The notes: generated by a model from the sequence alone, not told the origin. DNA of 64,000 nt from Mesorhizobium sp. YC-39 (GCF_025753795.1 NZ_JAOWPS010000005.1:186001-250000), one strand, 5' to 3'. Shown: positions 8,037 to 16,559, counted from the first letter of the stretch. A program made the numbers and translations.

Positions 8037-8921
8037 TCAGCGAGACCCGACCGTTTCGAGCTTTGCTGCAACTTTCAGACCTGACGCGATCGTCTTCTCC
8101 GGTGCCTGGTCGGCCGAGCCCGTTTGCTGGGGCGCCGACAATTGCGCGAAAGTCTGCTGTTCACCGAGCCAGGCCAGATAATCCTGCTCGGTGTCGACCA
8201 TGACCACGCCATGCATCAAGGGATGGCCCTGGCCGCAAAGTTCGGCGCACAGAACCTGGAAACTTCCGGTCTTGGTTGGGGTGAACCAGAAATAGGTGAC
8301 GGAGCCCGGGATCATGTCCATCTTGGCGCGGAATTCCGGCACATAGAAATCATGCAGCACATCGATCGAGCGCAGCAGCATCTTGACCGGCTTGCCGACC
8401 GGCAGGTGCAGATCGGCCGCCTCGACGACGACATCGTCCTGACCATTGGGATCGCTGGCGATCACGCCCAGCGGATTTTCAGGTGTGACGTCACGGGTGT
8501 CGGATGTGCCGAGCTTGCCGTCCTTGCCGGGCAGGCGGAAACTCCACTGCCATTGCTGGCCGACGACTTCGACCTCGGTCGCGTCTCTCGGAACATTGAC
8601 GAACTGGCTCCAGACGAACAGGCCGGGAACCAGCAAGGCGGTAACCCCGGCCGCGGTGACGACCGTCAGCCACCATTCGAGCCGCTTGCTCTCCGGCTCA
8701 TATGCCGCCCGGTTCCCTTCCCGATGACGGAAGCGGAAGACGCAATAGGCCATGAACAAGACGACGGCGGCGAAGACGACGCCGGTGATCCAGAAGGTAA
8801 TGACGATGGTGTGGTCGATATAGTCCCAGTTGGAAGCAATCGGCGTCCACCACCATGGGCTCAGGAAGTGGAACAACACTGAGCCCACGACAATCAAAAC
8901 GAGTACAAGCGCTATGGCCAT
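8037..8921 (-). CDS. coxM: Cytochrome c oxidase subunit II
   Basis: This is a 294-aa subunit with two N-terminal helices (MAIALVLVLIVVGSVLFHFL and TIVITFWITGVVFAAVVLFM) and a periplasmic cupredoxin domain. The CuA site is intact: the DVLHDFYVPEF His, then CAELCGQGH and the downstream M of HGVVM. The electron-entry aromatic motif QQWQWSF is present. The frame is open to 9245, but ATG 8921 has GGAGGAA six bases upstream and starts the membrane anchor directly, so it is the start. There is no heme c domain, so electrons must come from a separate cytochrome, possibly the one at 1161. It is the first gene of the operon. Confidence 0.96.
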   Translation of the reverse strand: MAIALVLVLIVVGSVLFHFLSPWWWTPIASNWDYIDHTIVITFWITGVVFAAVVLFMAYCVFRFRHREGNRAAYEPESKRLEWWLTVVTAAGVTALLVPGLFVWSQFVNVPRDATEVEVVGQQWQWSFRLPGKDGKLGTSDTRDVTPENPLGVIASDPNGQDDVVVEAADLHLPVGKPVKMLLRSIDVLHDFYVPEFRAKMDMIPGSVTYFWFTPTKTGSFQVLCAELCGQGHPLMHGVVMVDTEQDYLAWLGEQQTFAQLSAPQQTGSADQAPEKTIASGLKVAAKLETVGSR

Positions 8922-9269
8922 GTCCCGTTCCTCCCGGCATTCCAAGGGGCGCGAAGCCGTCCCAGTAAATGCCGATGGCATCATAGGCTGATTTGCCGTG
9001 GAAATTCTAGTGCGGTCTTCCGGCTGACCAAAAAAGCAACAGCAATGATGTGGAGAAGCTCGGAAAGGCTGCATCGGAGAACAGGCTGCCAAGGACGCTG
9101 AATAAACGCCGCGTTGCGACGAACGCGAAAGGCTACACTTGAGGCCGCCTCCTTCGTTGTGGCGCTGCGGCAACAGACATGCGGGCAAGTGAGGGGCAGC
9201 GACTGGCGATACGAAGCCTTGATCATTATCTGCGCTGTGTTGCAAAGCGCAGGGCTGCTGGAGGCATCG
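8922..9269. other. Divergent promoter region of the oxidase operon and the secreted-protein gene
   Basis: These 348 bases contain no convincing gene. They separate coxM (-) from the secreted-protein gene (+). A near-consensus FNR/FixK-type box lies at 9219-9232. No riboswitch or strong terminator was seen. Confidence 0.6.
9219..9232. promoter_or_regulatory. FNR/FixK-like box
   Basis: TTGATCATTATCTG matches the FNR/FixK consensus TTGAT-N4-ATCAA at every position except the last two. It lies 38 bp before the TTG of the secreted-protein gene and nearly 300 bp before coxM. FixK-type control of an alternative oxidase in a rhizobium would make sense, but the distance to coxM is large and half-sites like this occur by chance. 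Confidence 0.3.
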
Positions 9270-9794
9270 TTGAGGCTACTCATTGGTATCGGAGGCGCGA
9301 TCGCCACGGCATTGCTGCTCGCCTCAGTCTGCGGCATCGCCCAGGCCGGCGCCGCGCTCGACAATTGGCAGTTCGACGAGGGCAGCGACGGCCTGGTCAC
9401 GGCCTCGCTCTATGCCACCAACAAGCTGATCACCGGCGGCGGCGCCTTGAGCTACAGCCCGGTGCTGACCATCGCCTGCCGCAAGGACGGCGAACCGCGC
9501 TGGAGCGAATGGCTGTATGTGAACGATGCTGTCTCCGCCAGAGGCACGATCACCATGTCGGTGACTGCCGACCAGGGCAAGAAGGTCAGCGAAAGCTGGT
9601 CGGTCGGCACGCGCGGCAGGATGCTGGTTCGCGACGGCGCCGACGGCGTCAAGCGCCTGGTTTCGGCGAACCGGTTGCGGCTGTCCTGGCGGTTCGGGCT
9701 GCTGGCGGGGCGAGGCGAGGCCGATTTCGACCTTGCCGGGGTTAACGAGGCCGTCGGCCAGATCGCCGGCACCTGCAACACAGAATTGCCGTGA
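9270..9794 (+). CDS. Small secreted protein, possibly VasI-like fold
   Basis: This is a 174-aa exported protein. The frame is open from 9114, but TTG 9270 is preceded by GGAGG at the right distance and starts a clean signal peptide (LRLLIGIGGAIATALLLASV, cleavage near AQAGA). The mature part has the pattern W-x-F, a short loop, PVLTIACRKDG, W-S-E-W, a sWSvGTrG segment, then EADFDLAGVNEAV and a final C. This order resembles VasI-type domains and several uncharacterised exported proteins. The two conserved Cys could form a disulfide. No function is claimed. It is divergent from the oxidase operon. Confidence 0.72.
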   Translation: MRLLIGIGGAIATALLLASVCGIAQAGAALDNWQFDEGSDGLVTASLYATNKLITGGGALSYSPVLTIACRKDGEPRWSEWLYVNDAVSARGTITMSVTADQGKKVSESWSVGTRGRMLVRDGADGVKRLVSANRLRLSWRFGLLAGRGEADFDLAGVNEAVGQIAGTCNTELP

Positions 9795-10040
9795 GCAGCA
9801 AGGGTCTTTTGATTGGAGTAGTGGCCTTTTTCGGCGATGCCGAAGCTACCAGTCTCGATATTGCCGGACGTGGCGCCGCTTGGTAGCGTCTCCGGCCAGT
9901 GCTTGATCGGTATCGCGATGTTGGCTCCTGCCTTGCGGGCACGCAAATCTCGCGATTGCGATATCCGATGGTCAGATGCGCAGGCTGGAAACCACGACGC
10001 TGACCGTGCACTCACCGCTCATCGTGACGGAGTATGGCAA

Positions 10041-11009
10041 ATGGAAAAACGTCAATTCGGCGCGATCGGTGAGGTCGGTCGCCTCACTCTCGGGGGCGGC
10101 GGCATCGGTCAGGTCTGGGGCAACACCAGCCGCGCGGAAGGCATTGCCACCCTGAAGATGGCGGTCGATGCGGGAATCGATGTCATCGATGCCGCACCCG
10201 GCTACAAAGTCTGCGAGGCGCTTATCGGCGAGGCCTTCGGCGGCCGTCTGCCGGAGGGCGTGAGGATCACGACCAAGTGCGGCATAGGCTCGCCGCCGGC
10301 CGAAGAAGTCTACCCGCGCTTACGCGCCTCGCTCGAACGGAGCCTCGCGGCCATGCGGATCGAGCGCGTCGACCTGTTTTTTCTCCACAATGAGATCTGC
10401 CCCGACGATTTCGTCTATCCGGTGGACAACGAACGCCGGTCCGAATTCGCGACGGCATGGACGCTGTTTCGCGAAGCGGTGGTGCCCGCATTCGAGCGGA
10501 TGCGGAAAGAGGGCCTGATCGGCGCCTGGGGCATCACCGGGGTGGGTGTTCCCGATGCGATAATCCGGGCGCTGGAGCACGCGCCGCGCCCACAGGCGGT
10601 GCAAGCGGTGGCCAATCTCCTCGACAGTCCGGGCGGTCTGACCCGGTTGCGGACGCCGGCGCGGCCGCGCGAGATCATTGCCACGGCGAAAAAGAACGGC
10701 GTCGGCGTGATGGGCATCCGCGCGGTGCAGGCCGGCGCGCTTACAGATGCGTTCGACCGGCCGCTCGACCCTGGCCATCCCGACGCTGTGGACTTCGCCC
10801 GCGCCGCGCCGTTCAGGCGTCTGTGCGAAGCGTGGGGCGGCAACCCGGCCATTATCGCGCATCGCTATGCTCTAGGCATGCCGGGCATCGACACACTTGT
10901 CCTCGGGGTCAAGAACCGCGAAGAACTGCGTCAATGCCTCGATGCCGAAGCTGCCGGTCCGCTCTTGCCTGAGGAAATCGCCGCGATCGATGCGCTGCGG
11001 CTGCGATGA
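10041..11009 (+). CDS. Aldo/keto reductase
   Basis: This is a cytosolic NAD(P)H-dependent oxidoreductase of about 322 aa with a TIM-barrel fold. The catalytic tetrad is visible: Asp in VIDAAPGY, Tyr of the same motif, Lys in RITTKCG and His in LFFLHNE. The C-terminal cofactor-binding part includes GIDTLVLGVKNREEL. The natural start is ATG 10041 (MEKRQFGAIG), preceded by GGAG; the frame is open further upstream but has no family similarity there. It resembles the D-threo-aldose dehydrogenase and oxidoreductase subfamilies. The substrate is unknown. The stop lies 17 bp from the convergent phosphoribosyltransferase gene. Confidence 0.9.
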   Translation: MEKRQFGAIGEVGRLTLGGGGIGQVWGNTSRAEGIATLKMAVDAGIDVIDAAPGYKVCEALIGEAFGGRLPEGVRITTKCGIGSPPAEEVYPRLRASLERSLAAMRIERVDLFFLHNEICPDDFVYPVDNERRSEFATAWTLFREAVVPAFERMRKEGLIGAWGITGVGVPDAIIRALEHAPRPQAVQAVANLLDSPGGLTRLRTPARPREIIATAKKNGVGVMGIRAVQAGALTDAFDRPLDPGHPDAVDFARAAPFRRLCEAWGGNPAIIAHRYALGMPGIDTLVLGVKNREELRQCLDAEAAGPLLPEEIAAIDALRLR

Positions 11010-11026
11010 GCATATGTCCGCAGGCA

Positions 11027-11668
11027 CTACAGGAATGTTTCCGGAATGGGCACCCATCCGGCCGCACCGTGGCTGGTGAACTGGGGTATGTGAGCGAGGC
11101 TGTGGAGCAGCGCGCAATCCGCGCCAAGTGCTCCCTGCCAGTCGCGCGCTTCGGTGAGGATGACGCCTATGCCGACGACATCGCCACCGGCGCGGCGCAC
11201 CAGTTCGAGCGCTCCCTTGAGGCTGGATCCGGAAGCCACAACGTCGTCGACCACCACGACGCGCCGGCCGGCCAGCAGCGGGACTGCCTCCCTGTCGAGA
11301 AGCAGGCGCTGCTCGCCTTTCGAGGTGATGGACGAGATGCGCTGTTCCAGTGCATCGGCCAGGTGGATCTTGGGTGATTTTTGCAGAATGACATAGTGAT
11401 CGTGTCCGAGCGACCGCGTCACCTCGATCGCAACCGGAATGCCGAGAGTGGCGGCGCCGACGATGATGTCCGGCTTCAGCGGTGCCAGCCTCGCGGCAAG
11501 CTCGCGGCCGACATGCTCGCCGAACCTCACGCCGAGATCGATCACCATCATCAGGGAAATGGCAAAGTCGGGCTTGATCGGCACGATCGGCAGCTCGACC
11601 GGATAGCCGGCGACGTCGACCGTCCAAAGCTGGCGGGCCGCAGGCTTCGATTGGTCAAGTTTCATCAT
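11027..11668 (-). CDS. Phosphoribosyltransferase (purine type), paralog 1
   Basis: This 213-aa type I PRT transfers ribose-5-phosphate from PRPP to a nucleobase. The PRPP-binding motif is VVVVDDVVASGSS (residues 137-149). Upstream are KPDIIVGAATLGIPVAIEV (the pyrophosphate loop) and VILQKSPKIHLADA. It resembles adenine/xanthine-type PRTs, but the base specificity cannot be read out. It is the last gene of the ECF operon and overlaps the EcfT gene by 14 bp, with AGAAGGA before the tandem ATGs. A second paralog (14661) opens the same operon. The location directly behind an importer suggests trapping of the imported base as its nucleotide (inference). Confidence 0.9.
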   Translation of the reverse strand: MMKLDQSKPAARQLWTVDVAGYPVELPIVPIKPDFAISLMMVIDLGVRFGEHVGRELAARLAPLKPDIIVGAATLGIPVAIEVTRSLGHDHYVILQKSPKIHLADALEQRISSITSKGEQRLLLDREAVPLLAGRRVVVVDDVVASGSSLKGALELVRRAGGDVVGIGVILTEARDWQGALGADCALLHSLAHIPQFTSHGAAGWVPIPETFL

Positions 11669-12335
11669 TCGTGTCCTTCTGGGGGAAGCGGGCTTCGACC
11701 ATCAGGCCCACGTTGCGCCACGTCGTGCGGTTGCGGTTTAGATCGAAGCCGTAGATTGCGAGGGAAAAGGAAATCGCATGCGCCATGCGGATGGCCTGCA
11801 CCAGCAAGGGCACGCCGCGCGCCAGTGCGAAACGCAGCTTCGTCGGCAAGGCGACGTCGTCGATTTCCATGCCGCGCGCGCGCTGGGCATCGGCAATGCG
11901 CTCGAAATCGTCGCGCAGCATCGGAATGATGCCGAAGGTGAGGGACAGGACCAGGGTCACCATCGGCGGCAACCGCGCGGCGCTGGCCGCGGCGAGGATC
12001 GATCCGGGCGAACTCGTCTCCATGACGAAATAGAACGCGGCCGTCGTGGCGATCAGCCGGGCAGCCATCGCAGCCGCAACCGGCAGGGCGTCGCGGATGC
12101 TGACGCCCTGAAAGAAGAGATTGACCAGCCAGCTCGCCATGACCATGGCGGTGAGCAGCAGCGCACCCTTGACGTATCCGCGCAGGCCAGGGACGCCTGT
12201 CGCCCACAGCACCAGGACGCAGAGCACGGCAAAAGGCACCCCGAACCGCCAGCCGGGCACCAGCCAGGCCACCGCCATGACCGCGAAGGCAAGCGCCAGC
12301 TTGACGAAGAAGTTGAGGTCGTGCAGCCGGCTCAT
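11655..12335 (-). CDS. ecfT: ECF transporter T component (CbiQ/EcfT family)
   Basis: This transmembrane coupling protein of 226 aa has an N-terminal hydrophobic half and a cytoplasmic coupling-helix region. The second half carries the two Ala-Arg-Gly-like signatures that dock on the ATPases: ADAQRARGMEID and ALARGVPLLVQAI. It starts within the stop of the ATPase gene (ATGA overlap), so A and T are translationally coupled. In ECF importers T connects the ATPase pair to the substrate-binding S protein, here the gene at 13872. Confidence 0.92.
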   Translation of the reverse strand: MSRLHDLNFFVKLALAFAVMAVAWLVPGWRFGVPFAVLCVLVLWATGVPGLRGYVKGALLLTAMVMASWLVNLFFQGVSIRDALPVAAAMAARLIATTAAFYFVMETSSPGSILAAASAARLPPMVTLVLSLTFGIIPMLRDDFERIADAQRARGMEIDDVALPTKLRFALARGVPLLVQAIRMAHAISFSLAIYGFDLNRNRTTWRNVGLMVEARFPQKDTNDET

Positions 12336-13858
12336 GCGACGCCCCCGAGCCGCGGCGTGGCGTAGGGCTCGGCCCAGCCAAGGTTGGCGAAGGCCGGGTT
12401 CTTCCAGCCGTCCATCACCGCGCCGTCAAAGGCGATCCCGCCGTCATCGAGGATCAGCAGGCGCGTGGCGACATCGTCCACCAGTTCCAGGTCGTGCGAG
12501 ATCAGCATCACCGCGCGGCCAGAAGCGAGCATGGAGGAGAGAAATACATCGAGCATGCGGCGCCCTTCGACATCACGCGCCAGCAGCGGCTCGTCGACGA
12601 TGGCCACCGGTGCGCCGGCTGCGTCCGCGCAGGCCAGGCCGAGCAGCGCCAGCTGGCGCGCGGACAGTGCGAAGGGATTGGCTTCCGCGAGTTCGGAAAG
12701 GCCATAACGCGCCAGCATGGCGGCGGCCAGATCGGTCACTGCCTTGTCGGCTGTCGTCGCGGTCGACGCGGTGATGGAGAACACGACCTCGCCGGTCACC
12801 GTCATGTTGAACAGGATATGGCGCATGTTCTGCGGGACATAGGCGATCTTGCGGGCGCGCCGGGCGGCGGTCCAGCCGTCGGCGCTGGCACCGTCAAGGA
12901 TGATCGAGCCGGAGGCGATCTTGGCAAGCCCCAGGATGGACTTGAACAGCGTGGTCTTGCCCGCACCGTTGCGGCCGATCAGCGCGACGGCTTCGCCTGC
13001 CCTGAGCTGAAAGCCGACATCCCTCAGCACTGGCTTGCCGTCCGATCGTCCGAGCCGGGTCGTCAGGCCGGATATCTCAAGCAGCATCGCGCCGGGATCA
13101 GCCGGTTTTCGCTGCGAACGGGTCCGGTTCGGCGGCAGGATGCCTGCTTCCAGCCAGGGCCGTTCCAGCGGCAGGATGTCGTCGAGGCGGTACGGCGCCG
13201 ACAGCCGCCTGTCCTTCAAGAGGACGACGGTGTCGACGACGGAACGCAGGGAAGCGGGGTCCTGTTCCGATACCAGAAGAGCAGAGACCGAGGCAGCCGC
13301 TTCGCGCAGTGTGCGCGACAGCCGTTCACGCGCCTCCGGATCGAGTCCGGTCGTCGGCTCGTCGAGCGCCAACAGCGCGGGGTTCGACGCCAGGGCCGCG
13401 GCGATTGCAACCATGCGGCGTTCGCCGCCGGACAGGGTCAGCACGCGGCGTCCCAGAAGCGGCGCCAGCCTGAGGTCGTCGATCAGTTCCTTGAGCCGGG
13501 CGCGGACCGTCTGCCTGTCGATGCCTCGGTTTTCCATCGGAAAGGCGATGGCGTCCTCGACGCTGAGGTCCCATAGCTGGTCCTCGACATTCTGCGACAC
13601 GTAGCCGACCGTGCCGAATAGTTCGTCCTTGGTGAGCGCGGAGACCGGACGCCCCCTGAGGGTGACGTCTCCGCTGAAGTACGGGATCGCCATCAATCTC
13701 GGGATGAGGCCTGCCGCTGCATTCAGGAAAGTCGTCTTGCCGCTGCCGGCCGCGCCGCAGATCAGCAGCCGCTGACCGTCTGCCACGCTGCATGCGGCTT
13801 CGGCGACGACCTGGGCGGGGCCGCCGAAACCGAGGTTCAGGTTGGCAATATTGAGCAC
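12332..13858 (-). CDS. ECF transporter ATPase, two ATPase domains fused
   Basis: This is a single 508-aa polypeptide with both ATPase modules of an ECF importer. Domain 1 has Walker A GAAGSGKTT (35-43), signature LSGGERRMV and Walker B LLALDEPTTGLD. Domain 2 has Walker A IGRNGAGKTT and Walker B VAIVDEPLLARD, but its signature reads LSARQLALL instead of LSGGQ, and the residues after Walker B lack the usual TxxLD. One of the two composite ATP sites may therefore be weak, as in other asymmetric ABC proteins. The start is GTG 13858, 13 bp after the S gene; no strong ribosome site is visible. Confidence 0.93.
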   Translation of the reverse strand: MLNIANLNLGFGGPAQVVAEAACSVADGQRLLICGAAGSGKTTFLNAAAGLIPRLMAIPYFSGDVTLRGRPVSALTKDELFGTVGYVSQNVEDQLWDLSVEDAIAFPMENRGIDRQTVRARLKELIDDLRLAPLLGRRVLTLSGGERRMVAIAAALASNPALLALDEPTTGLDPEARERLSRTLREAAASVSALLVSEQDPASLRSVVDTVVLLKDRRLSAPYRLDDILPLERPWLEAGILPPNRTRSQRKPADPGAMLLEISGLTTRLGRSDGKPVLRDVGFQLRAGEAVALIGRNGAGKTTLFKSILGLAKIASGSIILDGASADGWTAARRARKIAYVPQNMRHILFNMTVTGEVVFSITASTATTADKAVTDLAAAMLARYGLSELAEANPFALSARQLALLGLACADAAGAPVAIVDEPLLARDVEGRRMLDVFLSSMLASGRAVMLISHDLELVDDVATRLLILDDGGIAFDGAVMDGWKNPAFANLGWAEPYATPRLGGVA

Positions 13859-13871
13859 CTCGAAGCGCCGC

Positions 13872-14444
13872 TCAGAAGCGCTTGAATCCGGCCGGATGAG
13901 CGGCTTTCAGAATCTTCAGCGCCGGAACAATCAGCAGCGGGGTTCCGACGACCATCGGCACAATGTCGGAAAGGCCGATATAGCCGAACGCCCACCAGAA
14001 CGGGAAGATGCCGAGATAGGCGAGGCTTGCCGACACCGCCGCCACCATCACCAGCCCAACGACTAGGCAGACCAAGGCGATCTTGATCAGCACGCCGCGG
14101 TCGAACGACAGCTTAGACGGATCGAACAGGAGCCCCGGAACCAGGCCGGTCAGTCCGACCATGATTCCGTCGACCAGCAAGGAATGGGTCGGAATGAATG
14201 TGCCCGCCAGCAGCGACCAGACGATGGTGCCGAGGTAGCCGCAGATAAACCCGCTGCGCCAGCCGAGCAAGATGCCGATCAAAGGCGGCAGAAAGGCGAA
14301 AATCCGCCATTGAATTACGCCCGGCACCAGTTGGATCGGGTTGGCATACGCCCACAGGACGCCCGTCGCCGCGGCCGCGACGACGGAGAGCACGATCGGG
14401 AAGAGGGTGTTGCCCTCGTCTTGCGATATTGTTGATGACTGCAT
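13872..14444 (-). CDS. ECF transporter S component (substrate-specific membrane protein)
   Basis: This is a 190-aa hydrophobic protein with about six helices (for example LFPIVLSVVAAAATGVLWAY, FLPPLIGILLGWRSGFICGY, IALVCLVVGLVMVAAVSASL). The size, topology and position next to the ATPase and T genes identify it as the substrate-binding subunit. It does not match S families I can name (BioY, ThiT, RibU and CbiM patterns are absent). The two phosphoribosyltransferases in the operon suggest a nucleobase or similar ring compound (inference). An upstream ATG at 14468 exists, but AAGGGG sits correctly before ATG 14444. Confidence 0.85.
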   Translation of the reverse strand: MQSSTISQDEGNTLFPIVLSVVAAAATGVLWAYANPIQLVPGVIQWRIFAFLPPLIGILLGWRSGFICGYLGTIVWSLLAGTFIPTHSLLVDGIMVGLTGLVPGLLFDPSKLSFDRGVLIKIALVCLVVGLVMVAAVSASLAYLGIFPFWWAFGYIGLSDIVPMVVGTPLLIVPALKILKAAHPAGFKRF

Positions 14445-14660
14445 TTGACTGTTCCCCTTGTTTTTCATTTGTCAGGACCTGCCCGGCAAAGCCGGAGTTA
14501 ACGCAACACGCGCACGACTGTGTCGAGACGGCGAGCGTCCCGATCGAAGTCCTCCCATCCATTGCTCGTAAAACAGGCCGAACCGCATGCGTTCAGCCGC
14601 CTTCTTCTTTTGTTGAAACGCTACCGTCATGCTGGACACGATTCCATTCCTTTTCCACGC

Positions 14661-15329
14661 CTACCGTGACGCAGTCCTGGCCAATCGAGGCGCGCTGGCA
14701 GGCCATGCACCGATTTCGGTCGCCGGATCGGGCTTGGCCACGCCGTCCACGACATCGAACTGAGGAATATGGCCGAGGCTTTCGATCAATCCGGCATCCT
14801 TGCCGAGTGCGTCGCGCCAGGAATGACCCTCCGTGAGAATGACTCCGGCGCCCAGCACCTCGGCGCCGGCACGGCGGACAAGGCGGATGGCGGCGGCCAT
14901 ACTCGAGCCGGTCGCCACCACGTCGTCGACCACCAACACGCGTTTGCCCTGCAGCAGCGTGATCGATCGCCGGTCGAGCAACAGCCGCTGCGGCGTGGCC
15001 GTGGTGATAGAGCGGACTTCCTCGACCATTGCGTCGGCAAGGTGGAACTTCGGCGACTTCTGCAGAATGACGTACTGGTCGTTGCCAAGGCGGCGCGAAA
15101 CCTCGATCGCGATCGGGATTCCCAGCGTGGCACTGCCGACGACGATGTCGGGCTTCAAGGGCTCGAAATGCCGGGCGATGGCTTCGCCAACGATATCGCC
15201 GAAGCGCACGCCCATGTCGATCACCATCAGCAGGGCGATCGCCCGCTGGTCGTTGAGCTGGATGATCGGCAGGCTGATCGCTTCGCCGGCTATTTCCGCC
15301 TGATAGAATTCGGGCGTAGCGGTCAGCAT
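14661..15329 (-). CDS. Phosphoribosyltransferase (purine type), paralog 2
   Basis: This 222-aa protein is the first gene of the PRT-ECF-PRT operon. The PRPP motif is VLVVDDVVATGSS (131-143), with KPDIVVGSATLGIPIAIEV and VILQKSPKFHLADA upstream. It shares blocks of near identity with paralog 1 (SPK-x-HLADA, QRLLLDR, LGHIPQF/LAHIPQF), so the two arose by duplication, but N- and C-termini differ. Two different bases or two oligomeric states are possible. The gap to the S gene is about 216 bp, longer than the other spacers. A divergent LysR gene lies upstream. Confidence 0.9.
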   Translation of the reverse strand: MLTATPEFYQAEIAGEAISLPIIQLNDQRAIALLMVIDMGVRFGDIVGEAIARHFEPLKPDIVVGSATLGIPIAIEVSRRLGNDQYVILQKSPKFHLADAMVEEVRSITTATPQRLLLDRRSITLLQGKRVLVVDDVVATGSSMAAAIRLVRRAGAEVLGAGVILTEGHSWRDALGKDAGLIESLGHIPQFDVVDGVAKPDPATEIGAWPASAPRLARTASR

Positions 15330-15624
15330 TCTTGGCCTCCGACGTTCGGCAACTGGACCTGGCGGACAGGCATAGCGGATCGCTTTCCCTTATCAACTTG
15401 CCGGTGTGATCCGCTGCAAATTCGTGGGGCCAATGAGGCCGACGACAGGAGGCGAAGGTCGTCTCTGTTTTTGCATCGCTTTCTGTCGGCCAAGAGACCC
15501 GTTCATGGTGGAATACGCAGCAGATTCGAGGCTCGACGTCATAGACGGGGATTGGACGCATCATTACAAACGAAAAAAATCGTGTTGAGCGTTCTCTTTT
15601 TCTTGACGCTCGGAAAGGCGCTCG
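15330..15624. promoter_or_regulatory. Divergent promoter region, PRT-ECF-PRT operon / LysR gene
   Basis: These 295 bases have no gene. An 8-bp inverted repeat, AGCGGATC (15374-15381) and GATCCGCT (15408-15415), is centred about 65 bp upstream of the PRT start. Arms 26 bp apart could bind a LysR tetramer or form a leader stem. The region near 15560-15600 (ACAAACGAAAAAAATCG) is AT-rich and close to the LysR start, so it probably holds that promoter. Confidence 0.5.
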
Positions 15625-16548
15625 ATGCGGCGAGTTCTGTTCTCCCGGTTCGCCAGTTATCTGGACGAAATCGCCCGGCTGGGGTCGATACGGAAAGCCG
15701 CGGACAAGCTGAATGTATCAGCCTCGGCCATCGACAAGCAGCTTATCCATGCCGAGGAAGCGCTGGGTGTCGCCCTTTTCGAACGCTTGCCGCGCGGAAT
15801 GCGGCTGACCTCAGCGGGCGAAATTCTCCTGCACGGCGTGCGGAGCTGGCAGAAGGATTTTGCCCGCATCCGGTTTGAGATCGAGGAACTGAGGGGTCTG
15901 CGCCGAGGCGAGGTGAAAATTGCCGTCTCGCAGGAGACGGTCTTCGACTTTCTGCCCCGTGCCTTGGCAAGCTTCATGAAGGACCACCCGCGCATCGCCA
16001 ACCATATCGCGGTTGCCGAGTCCGACCGGATCCGCCAGATGGTGCTGGACGGTCAGGCCGATTTCGGCCTCACGTTCAGTCCGCCGCCTCTGCCGGGGGT
16101 AACCGCCACGCGCTCGGCGCGCTTTCACGTCAGGGCGGTGGTGCCAGCCGAGAACGACCTGGGGCTTAAAAAGGCCATATCGCTGAGCGAGTTTTTCCAG
16201 CGCCCGACGATTATTCCGGACGCCAGCGTTCACCTGCGCGACATCGTCGACATCGCCGCCGCCAAGAGCAGGACCCGGCTTCAGCCGATCCTGACGACGA
16301 ACAATCTGGAACTGATGAGGTTGATGGTGCGGGAGGGCTGCGGCTTTGGCCTGACCGCGATTTCCGACAAGTCGTCGACAGACACGAAGGACGGCCTCAC
16401 CTACCTACCGCTTGGCGACAAGAGCATCCCGCCGCTGACGTTATCTCTGATCGTCGCCCCGGAGCGGAAGTTCTCGCTGACCTCGATCCTGGCGCGGCGT
16501 TATTTCGAGGTCTATTTCGATGAGCTCGAACAAAACGGCGGCAAATAG
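15625..16548 (+). CDS. LysR-family transcriptional regulator
   Basis: This 307-aa regulator has an N-terminal winged helix-turn-helix (about residues 8-67: GSIRKAADKLNVSASAIDKQ, ALGVALFERLPRGMRLTSAG) and a C-terminal two-lobed ligand domain (VFDFLPRALASFMKDHP, GQADFGLTF, REGCGFGLTAISD). It is transcribed away from the PRT-ECF-PRT operon, the usual arrangement for a LysR protein controlling its divergent neighbour. A nucleobase or its metabolite as effector is inference. The HTH recognition helix has SASAIDKQL rather than the common SQPAVSRQ, so its target site may be unusual. Confidence 0.92.
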   Translation: MRRVLFSRFASYLDEIARLGSIRKAADKLNVSASAIDKQLIHAEEALGVALFERLPRGMRLTSAGEILLHGVRSWQKDFARIRFEIEELRGLRRGEVKIAVSQETVFDFLPRALASFMKDHPRIANHIAVAESDRIRQMVLDGQADFGLTFSPPPLPGVTATRSARFHVRAVVPAENDLGLKKAISLSEFFQRPTIIPDASVHLRDIVDIAAAKSRTRLQPILTTNNLELMRLMVREGCGFGLTAISDKSSTDTKDGLTYLPLGDKSIPPLTLSLIVAPERKFSLTSILARRYFEVYFDELEQNGGK

Positions 16549-16559
16549 AGACCGCACTC

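Noticed and set aside
6288..8084. A 598-codon open frame opposite the subunit I gene
   Set aside because: The translation is dominated by Asp, Arg, His and Gln with no hydrophobic core. It is the antisense of a GC-rich membrane-protein gene.
15330..15415. Purine riboswitch in the leader of the PRT-ECF-PRT operon
   Set aside because: I looked for the three-way junction and its conserved loop sequences; only a simple inverted repeat is present.
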